Positions 33,632 to 42,702 of a stretch of 64,000 nt of DNA are shown piece after piece. The stretch is from Clostridiales bacterium (GTDB taxonomy: Bacteria; Bacillota; Clostridia; Oscillospirales; Oscillospiraceae), in the NCBI GenBank assembly GCA_021203185.1, contig JAJQBR010000075.1, positions 1 to 64,000 on the forward strand, read 5' to 3'. Within the stretch, counting starts at the first letter, position 1. Each line of letters begins with the position of its first letter. Under the pieces are notes generated by a model that worked only from the letters and a program-made list of their open reading frames with translations, made no database searches and was not told the DNA's origin. The position numbers were made by a program, and so were the translations under genes.

Positions 33632-36600
33632 ATGGAGGAAAAAAGGATAAAAATCGAATTGTCTCAATCTTTGTATGCTTGGTTACAGAAGGCGGACAGC
33701 AGTGAGTGGTCACCACTGACTGTAAGTGAGCTGGGTGTGCAGGATGAGATTCTGTCCTTCCTGCCGCTGGAGGACAGCGGCCCATGGCGGGAGGGCCAGA
33801 CGGCTCTGCTGGTGAAACGCGGCGCAAAACGCCTGGTATTTCCTGTCCAGATTGGCATGGATAAACGTCTGTCTGTTGATTTGTCGCAGGTGGAGGAGTT
33901 GATTCAATCCGAAAAGGACAAATCTGCGGGGGTATTTCTGGCGGCGGCAGGGGACAACGGTTCCCCAGTGGCGTGGCAGCTTTACGGCGCCAGCCTGTTG
34001 GGACAGGCACCCCAGGAACGCCCCGACCAACCTTCCATGTTGATGCGCCAGATCTGCCGTCACACCCAGCCTGTGGCCCGCAAAACGGTGAATGGCGCGC
34101 AGTTGTGCGCCCAGCCCTACCTCCAGCTCAACACCGGAAAGCTGCTCATCCAATTCACTACGGCAGAACGAGCGGAACGCATGGCCGGAGAGCGCTGGAC
34201 CCAGAGCCGGGAGGAATACCATGGCGGGGAGCGATATCAGCTCTCGGTGGTTCTGACGGCGGATGCCGAGACCTTTTCTCTGCGGGGAGTGGTTGAAAGT
34301 CTGCTCAACCAGGATTGGGACTTCAAAAAGCATATCCAGCTGATTCTCTGTGATTTCCACACGGACGAGGCGGTGAGCGCCCTCTGCGCGGAATACCGGG
34401 ACAAGTACCCAGAAAACATTCAGCTTTTGGATGTCTCCGGCTGCTCGGTGGCCCAGGCGAAGAACCTGGGGATGGCCCAGGCGGAGGGGAAGTACCTGGT
34501 TTTCCTCAGCGCCCACCACCGCTTTTCCGCCGACGCCTGCGGGCAGATGTACGACTTCGCGGAGCAAAACTATCAGTCCACCGACGTGTTTGTGTTGCCC
34601 ACCGTTTTCAGCGGGGCGCAGATTAAAGAGTATTGGCGCAACGTCTGGTGCAATGTTCCCCAGGTGGTCAACCTGGAGGAGAAGCCGGGTTATGCCCAGT
34701 GTACGCTGGCTGCCTCCTTCCTCAAAAGAGAGCTGGCACAAAAGTACCGCTTTGAGGCGGAGGAGGCGGAGGGCGGCGACACTCTGTTTCTGCTCAAGCT
34801 GCTGCTGCAAAAACGCACCATAGGCGTAAACGACAGGGGACGCAGCATTTATGACTGCGACAACAAGGAGAAGGAGCCAAAAGCCTGGGACTATGCCGGG
34901 GACCCGGCCTGGTATGACCGATACTTCGACAACCTTCCCGGAGGGATTCTGGCGTATTGTCAGGAGACTCTGGGGTGGATACCGTGTTTCGTCCCCCGCT
35001 ATCTGGTCACAGAGTTGATGTGGCGGTTCCGGCAAAAAGAGCTTCCCCCGGAGCTGGCCGGGCAGGAGGCGGACTACGAGGCCTGTCTCCGCGCTGCGCT
35101 GAACCGGCTGGACGACCGGGACATTCTGGCGGCTCAGAAGCTGTTGACGCCCTTTGAGTTGGTTCAGATTTTTACGCTCAAATATGGTCAGGCACCGTCA
35201 ATCGAATACCGCTGGCACGACGCTGTCCTGCGCACAAATGGGACGGCCATTGCGTTCCTGGGGATGAACCCGGTCAATGTGGACTTTATGGAGTTACAGG
35301 ACGGTCATTTCTCCATGGAAGGCTATATTCCGCTGCCGCCAACTGTTGACCCGGAACGGGTATCCGTCTGGCTCCAGGCAGGCAGCCAGTGGCTGCCCTG
35401 TACGCGCCCGCCCCGGGCGCTGGACAACCAGAATTTCCTGGGAACACTGTTCCGGTACGTCACCTTTTATGGGGAGGTTCCTCTCACCGGGGAGATGATG
35501 GACAAAAACATCATTCTCTTTTATGCCATCGACGGGCATTTGATCCGCTGTCGGTATCTCTCCATGAAAAAGGGCTGCCCGTTGAACAGCTTCTGGAACA
35601 GCCCCTACTATTACAAAGACGGTATCGTGTTGACGCGGGAACACAGCGCCCTGATCCTCCACCGCTGCAAGGGAATCCAGCAGCGCATGGAATACGAGAA
35701 GTCTTTCATGGCCGAGGTGCGGGAGGTCGTCAGCCATCTGCCCCCTTACCACCAACTGGCAGGCATGGATGTGGAAGCGGTGGCTCGTCTGCGGGAGAAG
35801 GCCATCCGCTACAAGATGAACCCGCGCCGCCGAGAGGTCTGGCTGGTCTCTGACCGCATCAACCGGGGGGACGACAACGGCGAAGTCTTTTTCAAATATA
35901 TGCAGACGGAGCAGAAAAAGTGGGGCCGGAAGGTTTACTTTGTCATTGAAAAGGACTGCGAGGACTACAGCCGCATCCGCAAAATCGGCCCGCTACTCTC
36001 CACCCTCTCTGAGGAGCACAAATACAACCACCTGATTGCCGACTGGGTGATTTCGTCCCAGGCCAACGACCCGGTGCTGCGGCCCTTTGGACAGGAGACG
36101 CTGCTCTATCAGGATCTTTGCCACGACTATAAATTTGTATTCCTGCAGCACGGCGTCACCAAGGACGACATCTCCGGCTGGCTGAACCGCTACAACCGGA
36201 AGATGGAGGGCTTTGTGGTCAACACTCGCCCGGAATACCAGTCGATTTTTGACTACAACTACTATCATCCGGCGGACAAGGTCTGGCTGACCGGAATGCC
36301 CCGGTTTGACGCCCTCTATCACGATGAAAAGAGGTATATCACCATCATGCCCACCTGGCGCAAGACCCTGACCAAGGGCATGGACCCGGTGACCTCAGTG
36401 TGGCTGGCAGTGGACAACTTTGAAAGCAGTGACTACTACCAGTTTTACAACGGCCTGCTCAACAGCCCCAGACTGCTGGACAGGGCGGAGGAATTGGGGT
36501 ATACCATCTGTTTGAAGCCTCATCCCAACACGCTTTCCGTTTTGGATCGGTTCCAGCGGGACGAGCGGGTCATCTTCTTTGAGGGGAGCAAAAGCTACCG

Positions 36601-36949
36601 GGATATTTACGCACAGTCCAACCTGATTGTAACCGATTATTCCTCCGCTGTGTTCGACTTTGCTCTGCTGGACAAACCGGTGATTTACGCCCAGTTCGAC
36701 GTGGCAGACTTTTTCAGCGGCGGCCACTCCTATGTAGAGGGGTATTTTGACTACCCACGAGACGGCTTCGGCGAGGTGGAGTACACACTGGAGGGAACCA
36801 TTGACCGGATTATCGAGTACATGGAGCGGGGGTGCAAGCTCAAACCTCTGTATGAGGAGCGCATCCAGCATACCTTCGCTTTCCACGACAAGCACAACTG
36901 TCAGCGCGTCTACGAAAAAATCGTGGAACACTCTGACAAAAAATGCTGA
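33632..36949 (+). CDS. Large glycosyltransferase / CDP-glycerol glycerophosphotransferase-like protein
   Basis: A 1105-residue cell-envelope enzyme. Residues 1 to about 190 are an unrecognised N-terminal region. From about 200 to 400 there is a GT-A family 2 domain (YQLSVVLTADAETFSLRGVVESLLNQDW, CSVAQAKNLGMAQAEGKYLVFLSA), and the middle has no clear match. From about 735 to 1095 there is a CDP-glycerol glycerophosphotransferase domain (VFLQHGVTKDD, WLTGMPRFDALYHD, IMPTWRKTL, LKPHPN, VTDYSSAVFDFALLDKPVIYAQFD). It would polymerise a teichoic-acid-like or glycerol-phosphate glycan at the membrane. No signal peptide or membrane helix is obvious. ATG 33632 has only a weak ribosome site (GGAAG). 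An open frame to 33482 runs through the promoter and is not used. Confidence 0.85.
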   Translation: MEEKRIKIELSQSLYAWLQKADSSEWSPLTVSELGVQDEILSFLPLEDSGPWREGQTALLVKRGAKRLVFPVQIGMDKRLSVDLSQVEELIQSEKDKSAGVFLAAAGDNGSPVAWQLYGASLLGQAPQERPDQPSMLMRQICRHTQPVARKTVNGAQLCAQPYLQLNTGKLLIQFTTAERAERMAGERWTQSREEYHGGERYQLSVVLTADAETFSLRGVVESLLNQDWDFKKHIQLILCDFHTDEAVSALCAEYRDKYPENIQLLDVSGCSVAQAKNLGMAQAEGKYLVFLSAHHRFSADACGQMYDFAEQNYQSTDVFVLPTVFSGAQIKEYWRNVWCNVPQVVNLEEKPGYAQCTLAASFLKRELAQKYRFEAEEAEGGDTLFLLKLLLQKRTIGVNDRGRSIYDCDNKEKEPKAWDYAGDPAWYDRYFDNLPGGILAYCQETLGWIPCFVPRYLVTELMWRFRQKELPPELAGQEADYEACLRAALNRLDDRDILAAQKLLTPFELVQIFTLKYGQAPSIEYRWHDAVLRTNGTAIAFLGMNPVNVDFMELQDGHFSMEGYIPLPPTVDPERVSVWLQAGSQWLPCTRPPRALDNQNFLGTLFRYVTFYGEVPLTGEMMDKNIILFYAIDGHLIRCRYLSMKKGCPLNSFWNSPYYYKDGIVLTREHSALILHRCKGIQQRMEYEKSFMAEVREVVSHLPPYHQLAGMDVEAVARLREKAIRYKMNPRRREVWLVSDRINRGDDNGEVFFKYMQTEQKKWGRKVYFVIEKDCEDYSRIRKIGPLLSTLSEEHKYNHLIADWVISSQANDPVLRPFGQETLLYQDLCHDYKFVFLQHGVTKDDISGWLNRYNRKMEGFVVNTRPEYQSIFDYNYYHPADKVWLTGMPRFDALYHDEKRYITIMPTWRKTLTKGMDPVTSVWLAVDNFESSDYYQFYNGLLNSPRLLDRAEELGYTICLKPHPNTLSVLDRFQRDERVIFFEGSKSYRDIYAQSNLIVTDYSSAVFDFALLDKPVIYAQFDVADFFSGGHSYVEGYFDYPRDGFGEVEYTLEGTIDRIIEYMERGCKLKPLYEERIQHTFAFHDKHNCQRVYEKIVEHSDKKC

Positions 36950-36956
36950 ACCGCTC

Positions 36957-36984
36957 TTGACAAGTCAGATTCCCGTGATAAAAT
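36957..36984 (+). promoter_or_regulatory. alaS promoter
   Basis: TTGACA (36957-36962), 16 bp, TAAAAT (36979-36984), about 7 nt before the T-box leader. Confidence 0.8.
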
Positions 36985-36990
36985 AGTACT

Positions 36991-37216
36991 GTGAAATCGG
37001 CTGTGAGAAAACGAGCTGTGCGGAAGCGCCCAAAGAGAGCGGGGGACAGGTGAAAGCCCCGCGGCAGACCCGCTCAGCAGCCACTTTCGAGCCGCCCGGG
37101 AGGACCGGGACGCCTCATCCCCGTTAGCGGATGAACTGAGCGATCCGGCTTTGGGCCGGGTCATCAGGGTGGTACCGTGGATCATTCCGCCCCTGAGCAA
37201 TCAGGGGCGGTTTTTT
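36991..37216 (+). promoter_or_regulatory. T-box riboswitch upstream of alaS
   Basis: The leader has the AGAGAG-type Stem I element near 37035, a long Stem I, and the T-box string AGGGTGGTACCGTGG (37166-37180) that forms the antiterminator bulge. An intrinsic terminator follows. Uncharged tRNA-Ala is expected to stabilise the antiterminator and switch on alaS. I could not place the alanine specifier codon with certainty. Confidence 0.92.
37187..37216 (+). terminator. Attenuator terminator of the T-box
   Basis: A perfect 10-bp stem CCGCCCCTGA / TCAGGGGCGG with loop GCAA, followed directly by six Ts. It is a textbook intrinsic terminator and competes with the antiterminator. Confidence 0.93.
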
Positions 37217-37279
37217 CGGCTATACACCCTTTCCGATAGCATACTCTTTTTGATTTGGTTATAATTTGGAGGTATAGCG

Positions 37280-39922
37280 ATGAAACCCTTTGGCGTAAAC
37301 GAGCTGCGGGAGATGTTTTTGTCCTTCTTTGAGACGAAGGGCCATCTCCGGCTCCCCAGCTTTTCTCTGATTCCCCAAAACGACGCGTCCTTGCTGCTTA
37401 TCAACTCCGGCATGGCTCCCATGAAGCCCTGGTTCACCGGGGACCAGACGCCGCCCCGCACCCGCGTCACCACCTGCCAGAAGTGCATCCGCACCGGCGA
37501 CATCGAGAACATCGGCAAGACCGCCCGCCACGGCACCTATTTTGAGATGCTGGGCAACTTCTCCTTTGGCGACTACTTCAAGAAGGAGGCTATCGCCTGG
37601 TCCTGGGAGTTCCTGACCAGCCCAGAGTGGGTGGGCATCGACCCGAATCGGCTTTATCCCTCCGTCTATCTGGAGGACGATGAGGCGTTTGAGATTTGGA
37701 ACAAGGATATCGGCATCCCCGCCGAGCGCATTTTCCGCTTCGGCAAGGAGGACAACTTCTGGGAACACGGCTCCGGTCCCTGCGGCCCCTGCTCCGAGAT
37801 TTACTATGACCGGGGTCCCAAGTATGGCTGCGGCAAGCCCGGCTGCACCGTGGGCTGCGACTGCGACCGGTATATGGAGGTGTGGAACAACGTCTTTTCT
37901 CAGTTCGACAACGATGGCCACAACCACTATACCGAATTAAAGCAGAAGAACATCGACACCGGCATGGGTCTGGAGCGGCTGGCGGTGGTCTGCCAGGACG
38001 TGGATTCTCTGTTTGACGTGGACACAGTGATGAACATCACCAACAAGGTCAGCGAAATCACCGGCGCCCACTACGGCGAGACCTACGAAAAGGATGTGTC
38101 CCTGCGCATCATCACCGACCACATTCGCTCCGCCACCATGATGATCGCTGACGGCGTACTGCCAAGCAACGAGGGCCGGGGCTATGTGCTGCGCCGCCTG
38201 CTCCGCCGCGCCGCCCGGCATGGCCGACTGCTGGGGGTGACCCGCCCCTTCCTCTATGAGGTCTGCGACACCGTCATTCACGAGAACCAGGGGGCTTACC
38301 CCGACCTGGTAGCCCGGCGGGATTATATTGTCCGCATCATCAAGCTGGAGGAGGAGAACTTTGGCCGCACCATCGACGGCGGCATGAAGATTTTCGCCGA
38401 CCGGCTGGCGGATTACAAAGCCAGAGGCGAAAAGACCTTCTCCGGCGCGGATGCCTTCAAGTTGTACGACACCTACGGCTTCCCCATCGACCTGACCATT
38501 GAGATGTGCCAGGATGAAGGTATGACCGTAGACCAGGAGGGCTTCGCCGCCGAGATGGAGGCCCAGAAGGTCCGCGCCCGGGAAGCACGGAAGGCGCTGG
38601 GCGACCTGGGCTGGGAGCGCATCGACCTGGGCGATGTGGACAAAACCCCCACCACCTTCCTGGGCTATACCGACCAGGCGGCTCAGGGCAAAATCATCGC
38701 CATCGTGGAGGATGAGGAACCCTGCGGCACCATCTCCGCCGGAAAGAAGGGTATTTTGGTGTTGGATCAGACACCCTTCTACGCGGAGATGGGCGGCCAG
38801 GTGGGGGATCACGGCGTTATCTCCTGCGGAGAGTCCGCTTTCATAGTGACAGACACTCAAAAGACCAAGGCCGGGAAGTACCTCCACTACGGCGAGGTGA
38901 CAAGCGGCTCCTTCTCCGTGGACGATGTGGTGACCGCCACGCTGGATATGGAGCGCCGCCGGGCCATTGCACGCGCGCACTCCGCCACCCACCTGATGCA
39001 GAAAGCTCTGCAAACCGTCCTGGGCGACCACGTCCAGCAGGCCGGTTCTCTGGTGGAGCCGGATTACCTGCGGTTTGACTTTACCCACTTCGTTGCCATC
39101 ACTCACGAGGAGCTGGTGAAAATCGAAGAGGTGGTCAACGACTCCATCCTGGAGGGTCTGGACATCGAGACCAAAGAAATGCCCATCGACGAAGCCAGGG
39201 CGATGGGGGCCATGGCGCTGTTCTCTGAAAAGTACGGCGACGTGGTTCGTGTAGTCAATATGGGCGGTTACTCCGTGGAGCTGTGCGGCGGCACCCACTT
39301 GGACAACACCGCCAAGGTCGGCTCCTTCCACATCCTCAGTGAAGGTTCCGTGGCCTCCGGCGTCCGCCGCATCGAGGCCGTCACCGGTAAACGCAATGTG
39401 GAGGGCCTGCTTGATATGCAACAGCACTTCTTTGAGGCGGCGGCCCTGCTGAAGGTGAAGCCGGACGACTTGGCCCAGCGCATCCACGGTCAGATGGACG
39501 AAATTCGGGAGATGAGGAAGTCCATTGAGCAGTACAAGAGCCGGGAGGCCCTGGGCGAAGCCCGCTCCTTCCTGGCGGCGGCCCATGACGTGGGTACCTT
39601 GAAGGTGGTCACCGCCAACCTGGGCGCTGTGGCTGTGCCGGAGCTGCGGAAGATGGGCGACTTCCTCCGGGATAAGCAGCCCAACGTGGTGGCCGTCCTG
39701 TCGGCAGTCAATGGGGAGAAGCTCTCCTTCCTGGCCGTCTGCGGCAAGGAAGCTGTCAAGGCCGGAATCAAGGCGGGCGATGTCATCAAGAGCGTCACAA
39801 AGGTCTGCGGCGGCTCCGGCGGCGGCAAGCCCGACTCCGCCATGGGCGGCGGTAAGGATGTTCTCAAGCTGGACGACGCGTTGGCCACTGTGGACGATTT
39901 CGTCGCCAGCAAGTTAAAATAA
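37280..39922 (+). CDS. alaS: Alanyl-tRNA synthetase AlaS
   Basis: An 880-residue class II synthetase with full domain order. The catalytic core begins ELREMFLSFFETKGH and carries motif 2-type segments (TTCQKCIRTGDIENIGKTARH, TYFEMLGNFSFGDYFK). The tRNA-recognition middle region comes next, then the editing domain with zinc-binding HSATHLMQ and the Cys/His of ELCGGTHLDNT. A C-Ala domain (about 770-880, ending in GGSGGGKPDSAMGGG) completes it. It charges tRNA-Ala and hydrolyses misacylated Ser/Gly products. Start ATG 37280 follows TTTGGAGG. It is controlled by the T-box directly upstream. Confidence 0.97.
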   Translation: MKPFGVNELREMFLSFFETKGHLRLPSFSLIPQNDASLLLINSGMAPMKPWFTGDQTPPRTRVTTCQKCIRTGDIENIGKTARHGTYFEMLGNFSFGDYFKKEAIAWSWEFLTSPEWVGIDPNRLYPSVYLEDDEAFEIWNKDIGIPAERIFRFGKEDNFWEHGSGPCGPCSEIYYDRGPKYGCGKPGCTVGCDCDRYMEVWNNVFSQFDNDGHNHYTELKQKNIDTGMGLERLAVVCQDVDSLFDVDTVMNITNKVSEITGAHYGETYEKDVSLRIITDHIRSATMMIADGVLPSNEGRGYVLRRLLRRAARHGRLLGVTRPFLYEVCDTVIHENQGAYPDLVARRDYIVRIIKLEEENFGRTIDGGMKIFADRLADYKARGEKTFSGADAFKLYDTYGFPIDLTIEMCQDEGMTVDQEGFAAEMEAQKVRAREARKALGDLGWERIDLGDVDKTPTTFLGYTDQAAQGKIIAIVEDEEPCGTISAGKKGILVLDQTPFYAEMGGQVGDHGVISCGESAFIVTDTQKTKAGKYLHYGEVTSGSFSVDDVVTATLDMERRRAIARAHSATHLMQKALQTVLGDHVQQAGSLVEPDYLRFDFTHFVAITHEELVKIEEVVNDSILEGLDIETKEMPIDEARAMGAMALFSEKYGDVVRVVNMGGYSVELCGGTHLDNTAKVGSFHILSEGSVASGVRRIEAVTGKRNVEGLLDMQQHFFEAAALLKVKPDDLAQRIHGQMDEIREMRKSIEQYKSREALGEARSFLAAAHDVGTLKVVTANLGAVAVPELRKMGDFLRDKQPNVVAVLSAVNGEKLSFLAVCGKEAVKAGIKAGDVIKSVTKVCGGSGGGKPDSAMGGGKDVLKLDDALATVDDFVASKLK

Positions 39923-39967
39923 GCTGCTAAAAGCTGCAATCATTTATAAAAAAGGAGGATAACAACT

Positions 39968-40303
39968 ATGGATTGTCTGTTTTGTTCCATCGTCAGCGGG
40001 GATGTCCCCTCCAAGAAGGTCTACGAGGACGATCAGGTCTATGCCTTTTACGACATCGACCCCCAGGCTCCAGTCCACTTCCTGGTGATTCCCAAGGAAC
40101 ACATCCCCTCCGCCGGGGCGGTCACGGAGGAGAACTCTGCTGTGGTGGCCCACTGCTTTGAGGTCATCGCCAAAATCACGGCTGAACAGGGTATCACTGA
40201 CTTCCGCGTGGTCTCCAACTGCGGCGACCAGGCGGGGCAGAGCGTTCACCACCTGCACTTCCATGTGCTGGCCGGGCGGGACATGACCTGGCCTCCGGGC
40301 TGA
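39968..40303 (+). CDS. HIT family protein (histidine triad nucleotide-binding protein, HinT-like)
   Basis: A 111-residue protein with the triad His95-x-His97-x-His99 (SVHHLHFHVLAGRDM) and an N-terminal Cys3/Cys6 pair (DCLFCSIVSGDVPSKKVYED). Such HinT-like proteins are dimeric purine nucleoside phosphoramidases that hydrolyse AMP-linked amines, including lysyl-AMP. Placement immediately after alaS, with its own AAAGGAGGA site 45 bp downstream, fits a role in clearing aminoacyl-adenylate by-products, but that is inference. Sequence is complete and normal in length. Confidence 0.94.
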   Translation: MDCLFCSIVSGDVPSKKVYEDDQVYAFYDIDPQAPVHFLVIPKEHIPSAGAVTEENSAVVAHCFEVIAKITAEQGITDFRVVSNCGDQAGQSVHHLHFHVLAGRDMTWPPG

Positions 40304-40315
40304 GTTCCAATTAAA

Positions 40316-40356
40316 AACAGCAAGATTGCCGCAGCATCCGCTGCGGCAATGCTGTT
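40316..40356 (+). terminator. Hairpin between the HIT gene and comEC
   Basis: AACAGC and GCTGTT outer arms and a perfect 10-bp inner stem TTGCCGCAGC / GCTGCGGCAA around ATCC. There is no U tract. It probably ends or attenuates the alaS transcript. Confidence 0.55.
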
Positions 40357-40430
40357 AACACAGACGACGGTGAGAGAGTGGAAATGGAGAAAACGAGAGA
40401 AATTTTGCGGCTTGGAACGCCGCGCAGCCG

Positions 40431-42701
40431 GTGACGCGGCGGTGGGCTTTCCTGGCCGGGGCGGCAATTGCCTGCCTGCTGGTCAGTCAGACCTACGCCT
40501 GGTGGCTGAGTTTCCCACTTGGATTGGTGGCGCTGTTCTACTTTTCCATTGAGCGACGGGCGTGGACAGGGAAGCGCTATAACTGGTTCGCCCTGGGTGT
40601 GTCCGTCCTGCTGCTGTGGTTTGGGCTTTATGGGATCTTCCGCGTCCGTCCCGCCCAGCGGCTGTGGAACCAGACGGGGACTTACACCGCTGTTGCCCTG
40701 GACTATCCAGGCGAGACAAGCTGGGGCAGTCAGTTAGATGTGGCGCTGCAAACGACCTCCGGCGCGAAGGTTCGCACCCGCATCTATACCAGCCTGGACT
40801 GCGCCGAGGTGAAGCCCGGCGACACGCTGGAACTCACGGCGACCATCATTTCCCCGCAGAAAGCCTACGCCGACGCACCCACCTACTACACCTCCCGGGG
40901 AATTTTTGCAGTCAGCAGCAAGGTGACGGAGCTGACGGTTACGCCCAACGAGAAAATTCCGCTCCGGTTTCTGCCGCAGGTTGCGGCGAAGGTCATGCAG
41001 GTGCGGGTGAAGGAGCTTTATTCCGGTGACGCGGGAGGGGTTTTGATGGCCCTCCTGACCGGAGAGCAGGACGAGCTTTCTGACTCCATCGGCGACCAGC
41101 TCAGCCGAACGGGGCTGCGCCATCTGGTGGCGGTGTCCGGCTTACACGTCTCGCTGCTCATCGGCGGGCTTCTGCTGTTGCCGGGAGACCGACGGCTCAA
41201 GTCGCTGCTGGCGGTTCCCGTGTTGCTGTTCTTCTGCCTGCTGACCGGGGCGGGGCCGTCTGTCGTGCGGGCCACGGTGATGGGACTTTCGGCGCTGTTG
41301 GCCCCTTTCTTCCGCCGGGACAGCGACGGTCCCTGGTCGCTGGGATTGGCGCTGCTCCTGCTGCTCTTTTGCAATCCCTTTTCCATCAACAGCGTGGGAT
41401 TGCAGTTGTCGTTTACCGCCGTGACAGGGATTTTCCTGGTGACACAGCGGCTGAACCGCTGGATGCTGGAGCGCGGCCCCATGCCAACCGGTAAAATCGG
41501 GAAAGGGGCCAAGCGCTGGGTCTGTGGCTGTGTCTCCGTCACGGCGGGGGCAACCGTGCTTACTCTGCCTATCAGCATTTACTACTTTGAGACCCTCCCT
41601 CTGGTGGCGCCGCTGGCAAATCTGCTGGTGCTGTGGTCAGTGGCGCTGCTGTTCGGCGGCGGATTGCTGACGCTGGGGGTATCCTTTTTGAGTTTGCCCC
41701 TGGCCCGGCTGCTGGCGCTGCCGGTGAAGGCCCTGTTCGCTTACTTCTTCGGCGTGGTAGACCTTCTCTCCCGGCTGCCTTATAGTTCCCTGACCAGCCA
41801 CACCGCCAGCTATTGCGTTTGGCTGGTTGCGGTGTACGCCGTTGTGCTGCTGCTGGCGCTTCATCCCAAATGGCGAAAGTGGGCGGGACAGTGCTGTGTT
41901 GGCCTTCTGGTGCTGCTGGCAGTGCTGATTGGGTTCAACCGTTTCAGCCTGACTGCCGGAGGACTAACCGTCCAGGTACTGGATGTGGGCCAGGGACAGA
42001 GCGTCCTGTTCCTCTCCCAGCAAGAGGCCGTAGCGGTGGATTGCGGCGGCGACGACGCGGGAAACGTCCTGGCGGACGCCCTGGGCGATGTGGGGGAAAG
42101 CGGGCTGGAACTGCTGATGCTGACCCATTTTGACAGCGACCACATAGACGGCGTAGAGCAGCTGTTGGAGCGGGTGACGGTGGAGGCCATTGCAGTCCCT
42201 GACATTGAGGACGACAGCGGCCACTGGGCGGAAGTTGAAGCGCTGGTGGAGGAATACCAGGTGGAACTGATGAAGGTAACTGAGGACACGACAGTTTCCT
42301 TTGGCTCTGCTGAGATTGAAATTTTCGCACCGGTGACCCAGGACGAGGATGATAACAACAGCGGTCTCTCCGCCCTGGTCTGGGATGAGAGCTTTGAAGT
42401 TCTCATAACCGGTGACATGGACAGCGAGACAGAACTGCTGCTGGCGGAGGAAAAGAACCTCTCCGCCGTGGACGTGCTGGTGGTGGGGCACCACGGCTCC
42501 AGGTACTCCACCGGCGAGACGTTTTTGAGCATCGTGCAGCCGGAGACGGCCATTATCTCCGTTGGGGCAAACAATTCCTACGGCCACCCCACTCAGGAGA
42601 CGCTGGACCGATTGGCTGCGGCTGGGTGTACCGTCTACCGCACCGATTTACAGGGGAACGTGACTGTATCCGCATCAACAACCGGCGGAGAGGAGGATTA
42701 G
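40431..42701 (+). CDS. comEC: ComEC/Rec2 DNA-uptake channel protein
   Basis: A 756-residue polytopic membrane protein. Residues about 1-500 contain an N-terminal pair of helices, an OB-like extracellular segment and the Competence domain (GLRHLVAVSGLHVSLLIGGLL, LTGAGPSVVRATVMGLSALLAPFF). From about 515 a metallo-beta-lactamase domain follows (VLDVGQGQSVLF, LTHFDSDHIDGVEQLL, VVGHHGSRYSTGETFL, GANNSYGHPTQETLDRL), thought to degrade the non-transported strand. It passes single-stranded DNA into the cytosol during transformation. The start is the GTG at 40431, the first possible in this frame, and lacks an obvious ribosome site; it may be coupled to something upstream. No other com gene is in the window. 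Confidence 0.92.
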   Translation: MTRRWAFLAGAAIACLLVSQTYAWWLSFPLGLVALFYFSIERRAWTGKRYNWFALGVSVLLLWFGLYGIFRVRPAQRLWNQTGTYTAVALDYPGETSWGSQLDVALQTTSGAKVRTRIYTSLDCAEVKPGDTLELTATIISPQKAYADAPTYYTSRGIFAVSSKVTELTVTPNEKIPLRFLPQVAAKVMQVRVKELYSGDAGGVLMALLTGEQDELSDSIGDQLSRTGLRHLVAVSGLHVSLLIGGLLLLPGDRRLKSLLAVPVLLFFCLLTGAGPSVVRATVMGLSALLAPFFRRDSDGPWSLGLALLLLLFCNPFSINSVGLQLSFTAVTGIFLVTQRLNRWMLERGPMPTGKIGKGAKRWVCGCVSVTAGATVLTLPISIYYFETLPLVAPLANLLVLWSVALLFGGGLLTLGVSFLSLPLARLLALPVKALFAYFFGVVDLLSRLPYSSLTSHTASYCVWLVAVYAVVLLLALHPKWRKWAGQCCVGLLVLLAVLIGFNRFSLTAGGLTVQVLDVGQGQSVLFLSQQEAVAVDCGGDDAGNVLADALGDVGESGLELLMLTHFDSDHIDGVEQLLERVTVEAIAVPDIEDDSGHWAEVEALVEEYQVELMKVTEDTTVSFGSAEIEIFAPVTQDEDDNNSGLSALVWDESFEVLITGDMDSETELLLAEEKNLSAVDVLVVGHHGSRYSTGETFLSIVQPETAIISVGANNSYGHPTQETLDRLAAAGCTVYRTDLQGNVTVSASTTGGEED

Positions 42702-42702
42702 C

